Below, piece by piece: positions 17,301 to 24,876 of a stretch of 34,990 nt of DNA. Each line of letters opens with the position of its first letter. Position 1 is the stretch's first letter. The notes beneath the pieces are model-generated. The model worked only from the letters and a program-made list of their open reading frames with translations, did no database searches and was not told the origin of the DNA. Position numbers and translations under genes: made by a program. The DNA comes from Candidatus Thorarchaeota archaeon (GTDB taxonomy: Archaea > Asgardarchaeota > Thorarchaeia > Thorarchaeales > Thorarchaeaceae). The stretch spans positions 1 to 34,990 of the forward strand of contig JAUWOA010000011.1 in the NCBI GenBank assembly GCA_030612365.1, in the 5' to 3' direction.

Positions 17301-17783
17301 GATTCCGGAAACACCAGCACCAACAACAAGCACACTCGTTTCAACTGGATACTCTTCGAATCCTATGTCCTCTAGTAGCTTGGCGCGCTCGATTGCTCCT
17401 GAAATCAGGTCATAAGCTATTTCGTAAGCTTTCTCGGGTTCGTCACCATGAACCCATGTGTTGTGCTCTCTGAGGTTCGCCTGTGCTAATCTGAACCTAT
17501 TGAGACCCTTCTCTTCCAAGATGTCCCTGAATAGTTCCTCATGAAGCTTCGGCGTGCACGATGCTACTACAACGCCTGTAAGGTTCTGTTCCTCGATGGT
17601 TTCTGCAATTCGGACCTGCCCCTCTTTTGAGCACGTGAACATGTTCCAGGCTGATAACGCAACGCCCGGATAGTCCTCGAACTCGCTAGCGAGTTTATCA
17701 ACATCAATAACTCCACCAATGTTTGTCCCACAGCTACAGACGAATACACCAATGCGTTCTTCTGTTTTCTTCTTCTTGGGCAA
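14379..17783 (-). CDS. HdrA-GltD-HdrA fusion: HdrA flavoprotein with an inserted NAD(P)H oxidoreductase module
   Basis: This 1134-residue protein is an HdrA split by a complete GltD/NfnL-like unit. Residues 1-285 are the HdrA N-terminal domain (VCSCGTNIGG), FAD fold (VLVVGAGVSG, 151-160), DCSMC (199-202) and a [4Fe-4S] motif (C251-C261). Residues ~286-755 are GltD-like: Cys-rich N-terminus (C301, C305, C311, C344, C348, C352), FAD fold VAVVGGGPAG (393-402) and NAD(P)H fold VAIIGGGNSAVDSAR (521-535). HdrA then resumes with CLGCAICCECKLCVEAC (760-776), the CAGSR...CC motif (860-873) and two C-terminal ferredoxin clusters (C1056-C1066, C1090-C1100). The TTG start is supported by ggaggtg seven bases upstream. 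I infer that it links NAD(P)H to the Hdr electron-transfer or flavin-bifurcating core. Confidence 0.93.
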   Translation of the reverse strand: MPKKKKTEERIGVFVCSCGTNIGGVIDVDKLASEFEDYPGVALSAWNMFTCSKEGQVRIAETIEEQNLTGVVVASCTPKLHEELFRDILEEKGLNRFRLAQANLREHNTWVHGDEPEKAYEIAYDLISGAIERAKLLEDIGFEEYPVETSVLVVGAGVSGIQTSLDLADKDIKVHLIERNVAIGGYMPKLEKTFPTLDCSMCILSPKLSAIDRSKNIDIHTCTEIIDVERDYGNFKVKLRTRPRYIDLEKCNACGDCVEVCPVLTPNEHDLGMSLRKATYKPYPQAVPGAFAIEKLGHAACKISCPAHVSCQAFLTLTREGTYDKALSLVREAIPFPGSLGRVCPAFCEDQCERGTHDKSVSIRNVHRWLHDYEIESGSVEAVEPAIDKEEQVAVVGGGPAGIACALYLARLGYPVMVFEEKKEAGGLLRWGIPEHRLPRDILQSEIAFVEQHGVKIVTGTRVDSIEQLKKQGYKAVFLGTGAPVSSQLRLTGENAKGVHHALDFLYRVNSGKKVQLGKHVAIIGGGNSAVDSARVALRLGADTVTIVYRRSRTEMPAIQSEIDDAVKEGVKLKLLTNPVEVLVSNGAVSSLKCIKMELGEPDESGRRRPIPISGSEFDIKVDDMIVAIGQKVGPDGIHSGLELTSWGTVDVDPLTMQTSMDDVFAGGDLVTGPALAVEAVGAGNEAAESIHRFLRGLDLREGRPFVLPQAPPPDVAPDALPGGSRARMKKLPAKKRATNFDEVELGFTEKVAVKESERCLGCAICCECKLCVEACQKDAIDHYMKEEVFELTVGAIVAATGFEEISMEELPEYGGGKFQRVITAGQYGRLLSLVGPTAGKIKIPPDYAETPKRIAYINCAGSRDEGCRPWCCNFGCMYTLRHAEMTNREYGDSMEQWIIYHELRAGGKEYEQFYKRVREHGIRFVRGFPSDFTEEKDGTISFSIFDQGSGQLLRLNFDLVVLTMAVDPSEGTTELAHKLGIDRSEGGFMKELHPKLEPVNTKARGVYIAGTCQSPKDIPSCVSDGKAAASAAASHVLKGIVRVQMDKAMIDEDTCIGCGLCEKVCPFDAITMKDRDEGPQLAEVNSLLCTGCGKCQVVCPTGAAKRKHYTTEQIEAEVLGLIASHRRQQAARH

Positions 17784-17784
17784 T

Positions 17785-18699
17785 CTACCGCACCTCCAGC
17801 TTTCCCCGAATCGGGCTAGGTCCCAGATTCTGGATTTTCTCAGTGAACTCTTTCACGATGTCAGCGAATTTTATGCCCATGGCCGCGGACGCGGAGTCAA
17901 TATGAATTCTGCCGCCCATGCCAATCTCTTCAAGAATATCCATCCAGAACTTTACGAAGTCGTACTGCATGAAATTACCAGCCTTTGGGCTATCTCCTCC
18001 ATAATGACACTCTGAAAGGAGACAACCTGTCAACAAGACCCCATCGACTCCGTTCTCCAGTGCGGTCATGATGTGCATGGGTTCAATCGCGCCAAGACAT
18101 GGTATTCTAATAGTTCTGATATTCGTGGGATAGTGCAAGTGCATAAGACCTGCCAGGTCGGCCGCGGCATGCGAGCATTCCCAACACACAAAGCACAGTA
18201 TGAATGGCTCCCAGTCTTTGCTCACAGTGATTGACGGAGGCGGTTTCACCTCGCCGATTATCTCGGGCAGCTTGTAAGTCTTCTCCAACGTAAGGCAGTC
18301 CTCAAGGCAGGCCTCAATGCATTTGTCGCAAGCAATGCACCGGTCTGCAGCCCATGCAATAGAACCGTACCCAGGGAGTCCATCAGGAACCGAGATGGCC
18401 ATTACATCGCCCTCTTGCCTAAGTCCTTGTAGGAGGGTCACGAGAGATTCTCGGTTCTTGGACCTGAAACCGTCGTGTGGAATTGTAGCCGTCAAGTAGT
18501 CGGGAAGATTCATCGTTGGATCCATGTCCAACGCAGCAGGCTCGCAAGCTAGAATGCACTTCTTGCAAGCACTACACGTTTGTGCGGTGTACTTGATGGT
18601 TCCAAAGCCTTCAACCTTCTCAGGCACTTCGATGTCATTTTCAGGCGTCTTTACAGCGATGTTCCGGATCTTTTGGATGAGCTGGTCACGTTTATCCAC
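17785..18699 (-). CDS. Ferredoxin-MvhD fusion protein
   Basis: This 304-residue electron-transfer subunit starts with a ferredoxin-like domain with two [4Fe-4S] motifs (CSACKKCILAC and CIACDKCIEAC). An MvhD-type domain follows (CFVCWECSHAAADLAGL, IPCLGAIEP, GCLLSECHYGGD), which in methanogens passes electrons between hydrogenase and HdrA through a [2Fe-2S] centre. I moved the start from the track's 18741 to the GTG at 18699, one base after the preceding stop codon, because ggaggaggtgg lies just upstream (18706-18716) and the longer version would overlap hdrA by 41 bases. With the MvhD fused to the upstream HdrA, this is the second MvhD module in the operon. Confidence 0.9.
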   Translation of the reverse strand: MDKRDQLIQKIRNIAVKTPENDIEVPEKVEGFGTIKYTAQTCSACKKCILACEPAALDMDPTMNLPDYLTATIPHDGFRSKNRESLVTLLQGLRQEGDVMAISVPDGLPGYGSIAWAADRCIACDKCIEACLEDCLTLEKTYKLPEIIGEVKPPPSITVSKDWEPFILCFVCWECSHAAADLAGLMHLHYPTNIRTIRIPCLGAIEPMHIMTALENGVDGVLLTGCLLSECHYGGDSPKAGNFMQYDFVKFWMDILEEIGMGGRIHIDSASAAMGIKFADIVKEFTEKIQNLGPSPIRGKLEVR

Positions 18700-18700
18700 A

Positions 18701-20656
18701 TTATGCCACCTCCTCCTGCATCTTGTTGGGTAACGCTGCAATCATATACGTGGCCTTTACTCGTTCAGGGTCCTGTCCTATGCTTCGCAACATGTCCTGT
18801 GTGAACTTCACAACCAGCTCAGCCATATGATCTCCTGTCTGATGATGACAACCACCAGGTGGGCAATGGGCAACAATAACGCGGTCAGCGCCCACCGTCA
18901 ACCCTTTCAGAATCTCTATTGGGGAAACCATTCCCGCACACGGGAATTGAATCACATATGTTCCGGTAGGATAGCCCTTTCCAGTGAAACCTGCAAGGTC
19001 TATCGATGCGTTTGCGCACTCACTGCATGCGTATACGAATGTGAAGGGTTTCTCGCCCTCCATCTTCTTGTGGTTTTCCGCAAGGGCTTCGAGTCTGGCA
19101 AACCATGACTCCTTGCTGTGAGATTGAAACTCAATAGCCCGCGTGGGACAAGCCGAAACACAAATGCCACAGAACTCGCAATGCTGAGAGATGTGAGTTA
19201 CCTTGCCATCCACAAGTCTCAATGCGTCATTCGGACATGCCTCAATGCACGCCTCACAGACATCACATTGCTCCTCGTCAATGATTGGGATCCAGCCTTT
19301 GCGTCGAGTGGAAGCTCGGATATCCTTGAATACTTCTAGAGCCGCATTCCCGGCGGATGCCGTCGCATCATCAATACTCATTGGCATCTTGCCATTACCA
19401 GCAATGTAGATTCCTCTCTTAGATGTCTGGACGGGCTTGTTCTTCAAGTACCGGGTCGTGATGAATCCATCTTCATCCAGACTCAACCCTGCTATTCTAG
19501 CGAGCTCAGCTGTATCGCCTCTCGGTCGAGTCATAGTTTGAAGTACTAGTAAATCAACAACAAACTCTCTAATCTGCGATTCCAGTGTATTCTCTAGCCG
19601 ACAGACCATTCCTTCCTTGGTATCTTTGACCTTCTCCAAAGTACCTCTGACAAAGATGACACCAGATTCTCGAGCGGCTCGGTAAATGTTCTCATCTTCT
19701 GTTCTTATGTTTGAATGCGCCACAATGACAGTGTTGCCTTTCTTCACAGCCTTGGTGACAACTCGAAGAAGGTAGCCGCCCTCAACAGCACAGAGATGAT
19801 GAGTTGGGTCAACTGCGACCAACACTGTCCTCACATCCTTTGGTTCTTGCTTTTCAACGAGGGTTGCAAGATCCCCAAGGAGTATCGTTCGATCAGATTT
19901 ACCATAGAGCAACTTCCTTGCCATGGGCGGCGGCTTTTGCTCAACATTGGTCGCAATAACAATCGAGCCGCAGTCAATGGTCGATATTTTCCCATCAGGA
20001 CACGCGAGGGACACGCCATACTTCCCAGCCCGACCCTTGAGCCCGGTTATGGTACAGCATATCGTCGTCGCGGATGCAGTGGCAGACACTAACTCCTTGA
20101 CCATTTTCGTGAGGGTTTCTTCATCAGCCATGAATCGGCCAGCCTCAACATAGGCTGTATCATCCCACGGACAAGGCTCAAGAATTGTTACATCAATGCC
20201 CAGGTGTAGGAGGTCCGCAGCTACCTTCAGGCCACACATGCCTCCACCGACAACTAAGACCTCCTTCTCCATATGGTTCTCCACAACTGTTGGAGGATCC
20301 ATGTGATCGACTCTGATTGCAGCATCACGCAATAGCACTACAGCCTTGTTTGAAGCGCCCTTCAAGTCGTCAGAGTGAACCCATGCCACATGCTCTCTCA
20401 AAGGCACAAAGGAAACAGACTCAGTCTTCAGTTTCTCAGACATGGGCATGCCAATAATCTGTGATGTGCAGGCTCCAACGACTACGCTGTCCTCATTGGA
20501 AACTTCTGATTCCAAAAAGGCAAGTCCTTCTTTCAGGCACAGCGCGTCGTGAATCTGAACACTGTCGAAGACGTCCTTCAGCTCCTTCTCAATGCGCAGA
20601 AAGTCTAGCTTCTTATCGAGTGTCCTGTTACAGGTACACAGAAACAGCTTCTTCAT
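18701..20656 (-). CDS. HdrA-MvhD fusion, QmoB-like
   Basis: This 651-residue protein begins with an HdrA N-terminal domain (FLCTCNRTLDKK; GACTSQIIG) and an FAD fold (VLVVGGGMCGL, about 134-144). Two [4Fe-4S] motifs near 460-505 (CDVCEACIEAC, CEFCGICVSAC) precede a C-terminal MvhD domain from about 540 (YACSECANASIDLAGF, FPCAGMVSP, CPPGGCHHQTGD). This order matches QmoB of the sulfate-reducer Qmo complex. Unlike canonical HdrA it lacks the CAGSR...YCSxxCC motif (the region reads HHLCAVEGGYLL) and the DCSxC loop, so the extra HdrA Fe-S site is probably absent. It abuts the neighbouring genes on both sides, with ggagggtgg before the ATG. Confidence 0.9.
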   Translation of the reverse strand: MKKLFLCTCNRTLDKKLDFLRIEKELKDVFDSVQIHDALCLKEGLAFLESEVSNEDSVVVGACTSQIIGMPMSEKLKTESVSFVPLREHVAWVHSDDLKGASNKAVVLLRDAAIRVDHMDPPTVVENHMEKEVLVVGGGMCGLKVAADLLHLGIDVTILEPCPWDDTAYVEAGRFMADEETLTKMVKELVSATASATTICCTITGLKGRAGKYGVSLACPDGKISTIDCGSIVIATNVEQKPPPMARKLLYGKSDRTILLGDLATLVEKQEPKDVRTVLVAVDPTHHLCAVEGGYLLRVVTKAVKKGNTVIVAHSNIRTEDENIYRAARESGVIFVRGTLEKVKDTKEGMVCRLENTLESQIREFVVDLLVLQTMTRPRGDTAELARIAGLSLDEDGFITTRYLKNKPVQTSKRGIYIAGNGKMPMSIDDATASAGNAALEVFKDIRASTRRKGWIPIIDEEQCDVCEACIEACPNDALRLVDGKVTHISQHCEFCGICVSACPTRAIEFQSHSKESWFARLEALAENHKKMEGEKPFTFVYACSECANASIDLAGFTGKGYPTGTYVIQFPCAGMVSPIEILKGLTVGADRVIVAHCPPGGCHHQTGDHMAELVVKFTQDMLRSIGQDPERVKATYMIAALPNKMQEEVA

Positions 20657-21922
20657 CTAACGACCACCCTCCAAGTCAGCATACACTTTCAGTGCAATGG
20701 CATTCGCCTCCACAATACTAGTCGGTATATCCTCAGGACCTGTGGCCGTGCCACACGCATAGACACGCCCTTCTTTGATCACTCTTGACGCAAACCCGTA
20801 TTCACCCAGGAAATCTGCCAAGACCTCACTCTGACTGGCAAGTGGAGATAATGGGGATGCTAGGACCACTAGGTCAGATTCAATCTCCATCCGTTGCTGG
20901 GTCTGTGTGTCTTCAACGATTGTAGTGGGCTTGCCGTTCCTGACAACAACCCGGTCAGGCTTCCCTCTGAGGAACTTCACGCCCTTCTCTCTTGCCAAGT
21001 CCAGATAATGGTCGCTTGCTTTCTGAACGCGCAGATCCATGTAGCATATCGTCACATCGATCTCCTTGTCCCTCAGCATGTTTGCATGCTTCAGACTGTA
21101 TGTACAACAAGCTTGAGAGCAGTACTCGGTGGCTTCCAAGTCCCTACTGCCAGCGCATAATACCATCGTCACCTTCGCCGCAGCGTTTCCGGATGATGTG
21201 ATTATTTGACCGTCCGTATCACCAGCTGGATCAATCAGCCTTGCCAATTCTCTTTGAGTGATTATATCGTCAGATTCGCTGTAAGAATAGCCGGGCAAAT
21301 TGAGAGGTATCTTCTCCTCAGTGCCCGTCGCTAGAATCAGAGCATCAGCTTTAATGGTACGGGTCTTAGCCTTCTCTTCGAGATTAATCGCATCGACTCC
21401 ACAGACTTCAACGCACTTGCCACACTGGGTGCAGTGGTCCATGTCAATAAGCGGAGCGAGTGGGACACCTTGAGATACTGGTCGGTAGATTGCTTTTCTA
21501 GTGCCGCCCCGGATTGCATATTCATCTGGGATTTCAACATCGCATACATTAATGCACTCAAGGCATACAACACATCGGTCAAGAAGAACGTAGCGTGGAT
21601 GTGACTTGATAGAAACAGAGAACTTTCCATCTGCTTCAGATATTGACTTTATCTCCGTCTGAGTGTATAGCTTTAGATTCTTCTTCAACGTCAGCAGACT
21701 TCTATACTGACACCGTCGATGATGTCCATCGAACAGCTCTTCACACGCATCCAAACAAAGAGCACAATCGCCTGTGGGGTAAACACGCCCCATGTGTGTT
21801 GCAAGGCCGCCGATAATAGGCTCCTTTTCAATTAGATGAACTGTAACACCCAAGTCAGTGAGCTGCTGAGTGACTTGAATACCAGCCATACCAGCTCCGA
21901 TAACAACAGCAGTCTTTGCCAT
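20657..21922 (-). CDS. Short HdrA-like flavoprotein, QmoA-like
   Basis: This 421-residue HdrA homologue lacks the usual N-terminal extension and starts directly at the FAD fold (AVVIGAGMAGIQ, residues 5-16), as QmoA does. Cys motifs are C53-x2-C56-x3-C60 with C71 (GDCALCLDACEEL), two ferredoxin-type sets (C117-C127, C164-C174), and the hallmark LCAGSR ... EYCSQACC (C256, C268, C272, C273), which is canonical here but missing in the next gene. The end (VYACGTATGPEDIPTSI) is the FAD-closing segment. The ATG directly follows the hdrB stop region, with ggaggtg about 9 bases before it. It likely pairs with the QmoB-like product as a two-flavoprotein electron-transfer unit. Confidence 0.9.
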   Translation of the reverse strand: MAKTAVVIGAGMAGIQVTQQLTDLGVTVHLIEKEPIIGGLATHMGRVYPTGDCALCLDACEELFDGHHRRCQYRSLLTLKKNLKLYTQTEIKSISEADGKFSVSIKSHPRYVLLDRCVVCLECINVCDVEIPDEYAIRGGTRKAIYRPVSQGVPLAPLIDMDHCTQCGKCVEVCGVDAINLEEKAKTRTIKADALILATGTEEKIPLNLPGYSYSESDDIITQRELARLIDPAGDTDGQIITSSGNAAAKVTMVLCAGSRDLEATEYCSQACCTYSLKHANMLRDKEIDVTICYMDLRVQKASDHYLDLAREKGVKFLRGKPDRVVVRNGKPTTIVEDTQTQQRMEIESDLVVLASPLSPLASQSEVLADFLGEYGFASRVIKEGRVYACGTATGPEDIPTSIVEANAIALKVYADLEGGR

Positions 21923-22825
21923 CTATGCGGCACCTCCAATTTTCTCAAGCAGCGGCCCCACTTTGACCCGATGATACCGCCTTGCATTGGATATGACCAT
22001 GTCCTTCATTCCCATCGCTATGGCCAGCAACTCTCCCAGATACAACACAGGGATGCTATACTCGGGGTCGAATTTCGCGGTTGCTTTTTTCTGCTGCATC
22101 TCCAACTGAGTGTAGCATGTCGGGCAAACTACTATGATAGCGTCTGCGCCTGATGCTCGGATTTTTTCGATTCTTTGCGCAGTGAGTGTGAATGCTTTGT
22201 CCTCATCTGAAGGCGTAATCGGAGCCCCACAGCAGGACATCTTATCTTCGAATTCCGCCACCTCGGCACCTGTGACTTCTATCAAGTCATCCATCCACAT
22301 TGGTTGCTCAGCATCGTCCATGTGAGTCGCTTCTAGTGGCCTCACAAGATGGCATCCATAGTGTGGTGCAAACTTCAATCCTGTGAGTGGGTGAGTAATC
22401 TCCTTCTTTATGCGTTCCAGCCCGACATCCCCATGAAGAACATGAAGGATATTCTTAACAGTTAGGTCTCCAGTCACCTTCAGCCCGACCGTCTTGAGCC
22501 GTTCATTGATTCTGCCCTTCAGCTTTTCATCTTCCTGAATCATGTGATTCGCAACAGCCAAAGTATGGAAACAACCACTGCAAAGAGCGACAGTTTCCAA
22601 TCCGGTGGTTTCGCTAACAGCAACATTCCTAGCAGCTAGCGTTACCCAGGCGTCGAAGTCAACTCCTGTAAACGTCGTGGGTTCCGGACAGCAGGCGTGT
22701 CCCGGGTTCGCTTCCAACTCTATGTCGAGTCTCTTCAGAACCGCTCGCGCGGCCATCTCGAAATGGGGAAGCCTAAATGGGATCATACAGCCTGGGAAGT
22801 AAGTGTAAGTCTTTGCCTTACTCAT
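21923..22825 (-). CDS. hdrB: HdrB, heterodisulfide-reductase catalytic-type subunit (two CCG domains)
   Basis: This 300-residue protein has two CCG domains, the family signature for the non-cubane Fe-S clusters that cleave disulfides in HdrB. Set one is FPGC ... HACCPEP ... CSGC; set two is HYGCHL ... MSCCGAP ... CPTC. All family Cys are visible. I choose the ATG at 22825 instead of the track's 22840: ggaggcggg lies just 5 bases upstream, and the gene then overlaps hdrC by only 8 bases (ATGAGTAA). In methanogens the substrate is CoM-S-S-CoB; in an organism without that couple it could be another thiol or a partner protein. Substrate identity is unknown. Confidence 0.93.
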   Translation of the reverse strand: MSKAKTYTYFPGCMIPFRLPHFEMAARAVLKRLDIELEANPGHACCPEPTTFTGVDFDAWVTLAARNVAVSETTGLETVALCSGCFHTLAVANHMIQEDEKLKGRINERLKTVGLKVTGDLTVKNILHVLHGDVGLERIKKEITHPLTGLKFAPHYGCHLVRPLEATHMDDAEQPMWMDDLIEVTGAEVAEFEDKMSCCGAPITPSDEDKAFTLTAQRIEKIRASGADAIIVVCPTCYTQLEMQQKKATAKFDPEYSIPVLYLGELLAIAMGMKDMVISNARRYHRVKVGPLLEKIGGAA

Positions 22826-23345
22826 TGCTCCCGCCTCCATATACTGACTCCACTGTTTCTAACTTCTTTGCAAGCCCAATCTCCTTGAGCACACTTGCGA
22901 TTTGATCAACTGGAGGCTGACCAAGGTCGGGGAGACCCATCTTGTCCCGAGTCTTGAGCATGGATTCATTTACCATAATGGTGCGTCCACCCGCAAGTAT
23001 TGCCCTTGCCCTATCGAGAGCTCCCTGTGGCGTATTGCCCCCTACAAGGCCCCTAACCTTCGCCAAAATGAGCAGATGCGGTATCTTAACATGCTCAGGG
23101 CATCTAACCTCGCATTGCTCGCATGTCAGGCAAGTCCAGACTAGCTGTTCCTCCGTCAAGGACTCATCAGCAAGTAGAATCTTCTGAAGGAATAATCGAG
23201 GATTGAAAGAATTGTCAATCGCTGCGACCGGGCAAGCGCTGGTGCATCGTCCACACTGATAGCACCTGAGCAGCGTTTCTCCTTCGGGCTGCTCTAGAAC
23301 CCAGTTACGGAAAGCCAAGTCGGATGTAGACCTAAGTACGACCAT
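22818..23345 (-). CDS. hdrC: HdrC, Fe-S electron-transfer subunit
   Basis: This 175-residue soluble protein has two [4Fe-4S] motifs, CYQCGRCTSACPV (about residues 28-40) and CLTCEQCEVRCPEHV (about 72-86), with the helical scaffold usual for HdrC. It carries electrons from HdrA to HdrB. There is no membrane segment, so it is the cytoplasmic HdrC type and not HdrE- or QmoC-like. The ATG at 23345 has ggtgga about 10 bases upstream. It is the first gene of the six-gene hdr operon, with 241 bp of non-coding sequence before it. Confidence 0.92.
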   Translation of the reverse strand: MVVLRSTSDLAFRNWVLEQPEGETLLRCYQCGRCTSACPVAAIDNSFNPRLFLQKILLADESLTEEQLVWTCLTCEQCEVRCPEHVKIPHLLILAKVRGLVGGNTPQGALDRARAILAGGRTIMVNESMLKTRDKMGLPDLGQPPVDQIASVLKEIGLAKKLETVESVYGGGSNE

Positions 23346-23395
23346 TGCAATTGTCCACCACTTGCTCGTCTCGGAGTGTTCGCAATCGAACCAAA

Positions 23396-23408
23396 GGTGT
23401 ATTTTAGC
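23396..23408 (-). promoter_or_regulatory. Candidate hdr operon promoter region
   Basis: On the minus strand gctaaaatacac resembles a TATA box and would put a start near 23373, giving a ~28-base leader before hdrC. A second candidate, ctattaattatc, lies near 23473-23484. The remaining sequence of the 23346-23586 gap shows no gene. Reading is by eye. Confidence 0.3.
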
Positions 23409-23573
23409 TCACCGATTGCTACATGACTTGACTGAATGCTTCCGAAGGCTTACACCCCATAACCAAGTATGTCGATAATTAATAGTGCATTGCAACAAAG
23501 TAAGAGAAACGTGACATCAATCTGAAAGTGAAAGAATCCTAAAAGGAACATCCAGAGATTGAAAGGAACAAGA

Positions 23574-23593
23574 CACGTTTCCCAGCCTACGTG
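23574..23593 (-). terminator. Possible terminator after hydA
   Basis: A 5-bp inverted repeat CACGT/ACGTG with a 10-base loop overlaps the hydA stop region. On the minus strand it is followed by the T-rich tcttgttcctttc. It could separate the hyd transcript from the hdr transcript. Confidence 0.25.
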
Positions 23594-24876
23594 CGTCCAC
23601 TGGTTTCAGTGACATGACAGGAACAGCTAATGCATGGATCATACGCTCTAATGAGTCGATTCAGATAGAGCTTGATCTCGTCAGGAGGTTTGCTACCTAT
23701 CAGGGGGAAAAAGGCTCTTACATCTTCCTCCATGTTGACGTAGTTCATCGTCGTAGGAGCTATAATATCCGCCTTCTTCAGAAGACCGTTCTTATCGAAC
23801 TCATATGAATGCAACAACGAGCCGCGTGGGGCCTCAGCGATATGGGTACCCCGCCCGCCTCTAGGCACAACCTTTGGTTCATGCCACTCCAAGTCGCTGC
23901 TCAGAAGCCCATCTATGGTCTGTTCAGTCATCTCGAACACCTGCGCACACTCTATGAGCTGAGCAGCGTTATTGTGGAAGGTATTGTAACTTGGCAGCTT
24001 GATTCCCAACTGTTTGAGTGTCTTTTTCGCAAATGGTAGTAAATGGTCGTTGTTAATATTGAGGCGTGCAAGAGCGCCAACGAAAAAGCCACAGCCATTC
24101 ATCGTTCCAGCCTTGGCAAAGCTATAATCTGGCACATATTCCTTAATGTAACTCTTGTAGTCCTCTACAGGAGCCCTAAGCCCGCCAAGTGTGGCGATAT
24201 CGCCATCAACCAAAGCGTATTCATCCTCTCTGCGAATGCACAGATAGTCGGTTTTTCGCTCGAAGGGGATCTCCTCAAGGGTAGCCCAAACGTCGATTGC
24301 GGTTTGTAGCTTGGGGCGAGACTCCTTAATCCTCTCTTTCATATGCTCAAGATCTTGATGTGTGGGGTACGCGCTGAACCCGCCAACCATAGGCGTTACT
24401 TGGTGTACCTCACGGCCACCGGTCAGTATCTGCATGTCGTTGCCGAGCTTTTTCAGTTCCAAAGCGATTTTCACAACATCTGGATACTCCGCAGCCGCTG
24501 AAATCACACTCTCGTGACCGATATAGTCAGGAAGCGCCAAGTACAGTGCATGCAGAATGTGCGACTCGATATACTCGCCCCAGACAAGGAGCTTTCGAAG
24601 ATTGGTGTCCTGTTGATCCACTTCAATTCCCATGGCCTTTTCCACAGCCCTCGTGGAAACCAATCTATGAGATGCGCTGCAGATGGCACATATGCGGCAA
24701 GCTATCTCCGGAACTTCGGTGTATTCCCGACCTACTAGAAAAGCTTCGAAGAGTCGAGCACCCTCATCGACAGACATTTTGACATCTTCAAGCTTGCCAT
24801 CTTTTGTGGTAACGTACAGGGAACCATGCCCTTCAACGCGTGTTATGTGTCTGATCTCGATTTTCTCTGTTGCCAT
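23587..24876 (-). CDS. hydA: [NiFe]-hydrogenase large (alpha) subunit, group 3b type
   Basis: This is the catalytic Ni-Fe subunit of a cytoplasmic hydrogenase, 429 residues. The N-terminal motif is RICAICSASH (C63, C66), and the C-terminal motif is DPCISCSCH (C415, C418, H421), so all four Ni ligands are present. Eight residues follow the His and are expected to be removed during maturation. The start ATG overlaps the hydD stop as ATGA. Group 3b assignment rests on the accompanying gamma (diaphorase) and beta (Fe-S) subunits, in the order known from Pyrococcus hydBGDA; by sequence alone it could be confused with MvhA (group 3c). In 3b enzymes the reaction is reversible H2 oxidation with NADP+ and, in vitro, sulfur reduction. 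Confidence 0.93.
   Translation of the reverse strand: MATEKIEIRHITRVEGHGSLYVTTKDGKLEDVKMSVDEGARLFEAFLVGREYTEVPEIACRICAICSASHRLVSTRAVEKAMGIEVDQQDTNLRKLLVWGEYIESHILHALYLALPDYIGHESVISAAAEYPDVVKIALELKKLGNDMQILTGGREVHQVTPMVGGFSAYPTHQDLEHMKERIKESRPKLQTAIDVWATLEEIPFERKTDYLCIRREDEYALVDGDIATLGGLRAPVEDYKSYIKEYVPDYSFAKAGTMNGCGFFVGALARLNINNDHLLPFAKKTLKQLGIKLPSYNTFHNNAAQLIECAQVFEMTEQTIDGLLSSDLEWHEPKVVPRGGRGTHIAEAPRGSLLHSYEFDKNGLLKKADIIAPTTMNYVNMEEDVRAFFPLIGSKPPDEIKLYLNRLIRAYDPCISCSCHVTETSGRT

Noticed and set aside
14379-17783. Possibility that the HdrA-GltD protein is an assembly artefact joining two genes
   Set aside because: Both HdrA halves are complementary and non-redundant, and the GltD module is complete between them, which fits a true insertion; I kept the assembly check only as a refutation test.
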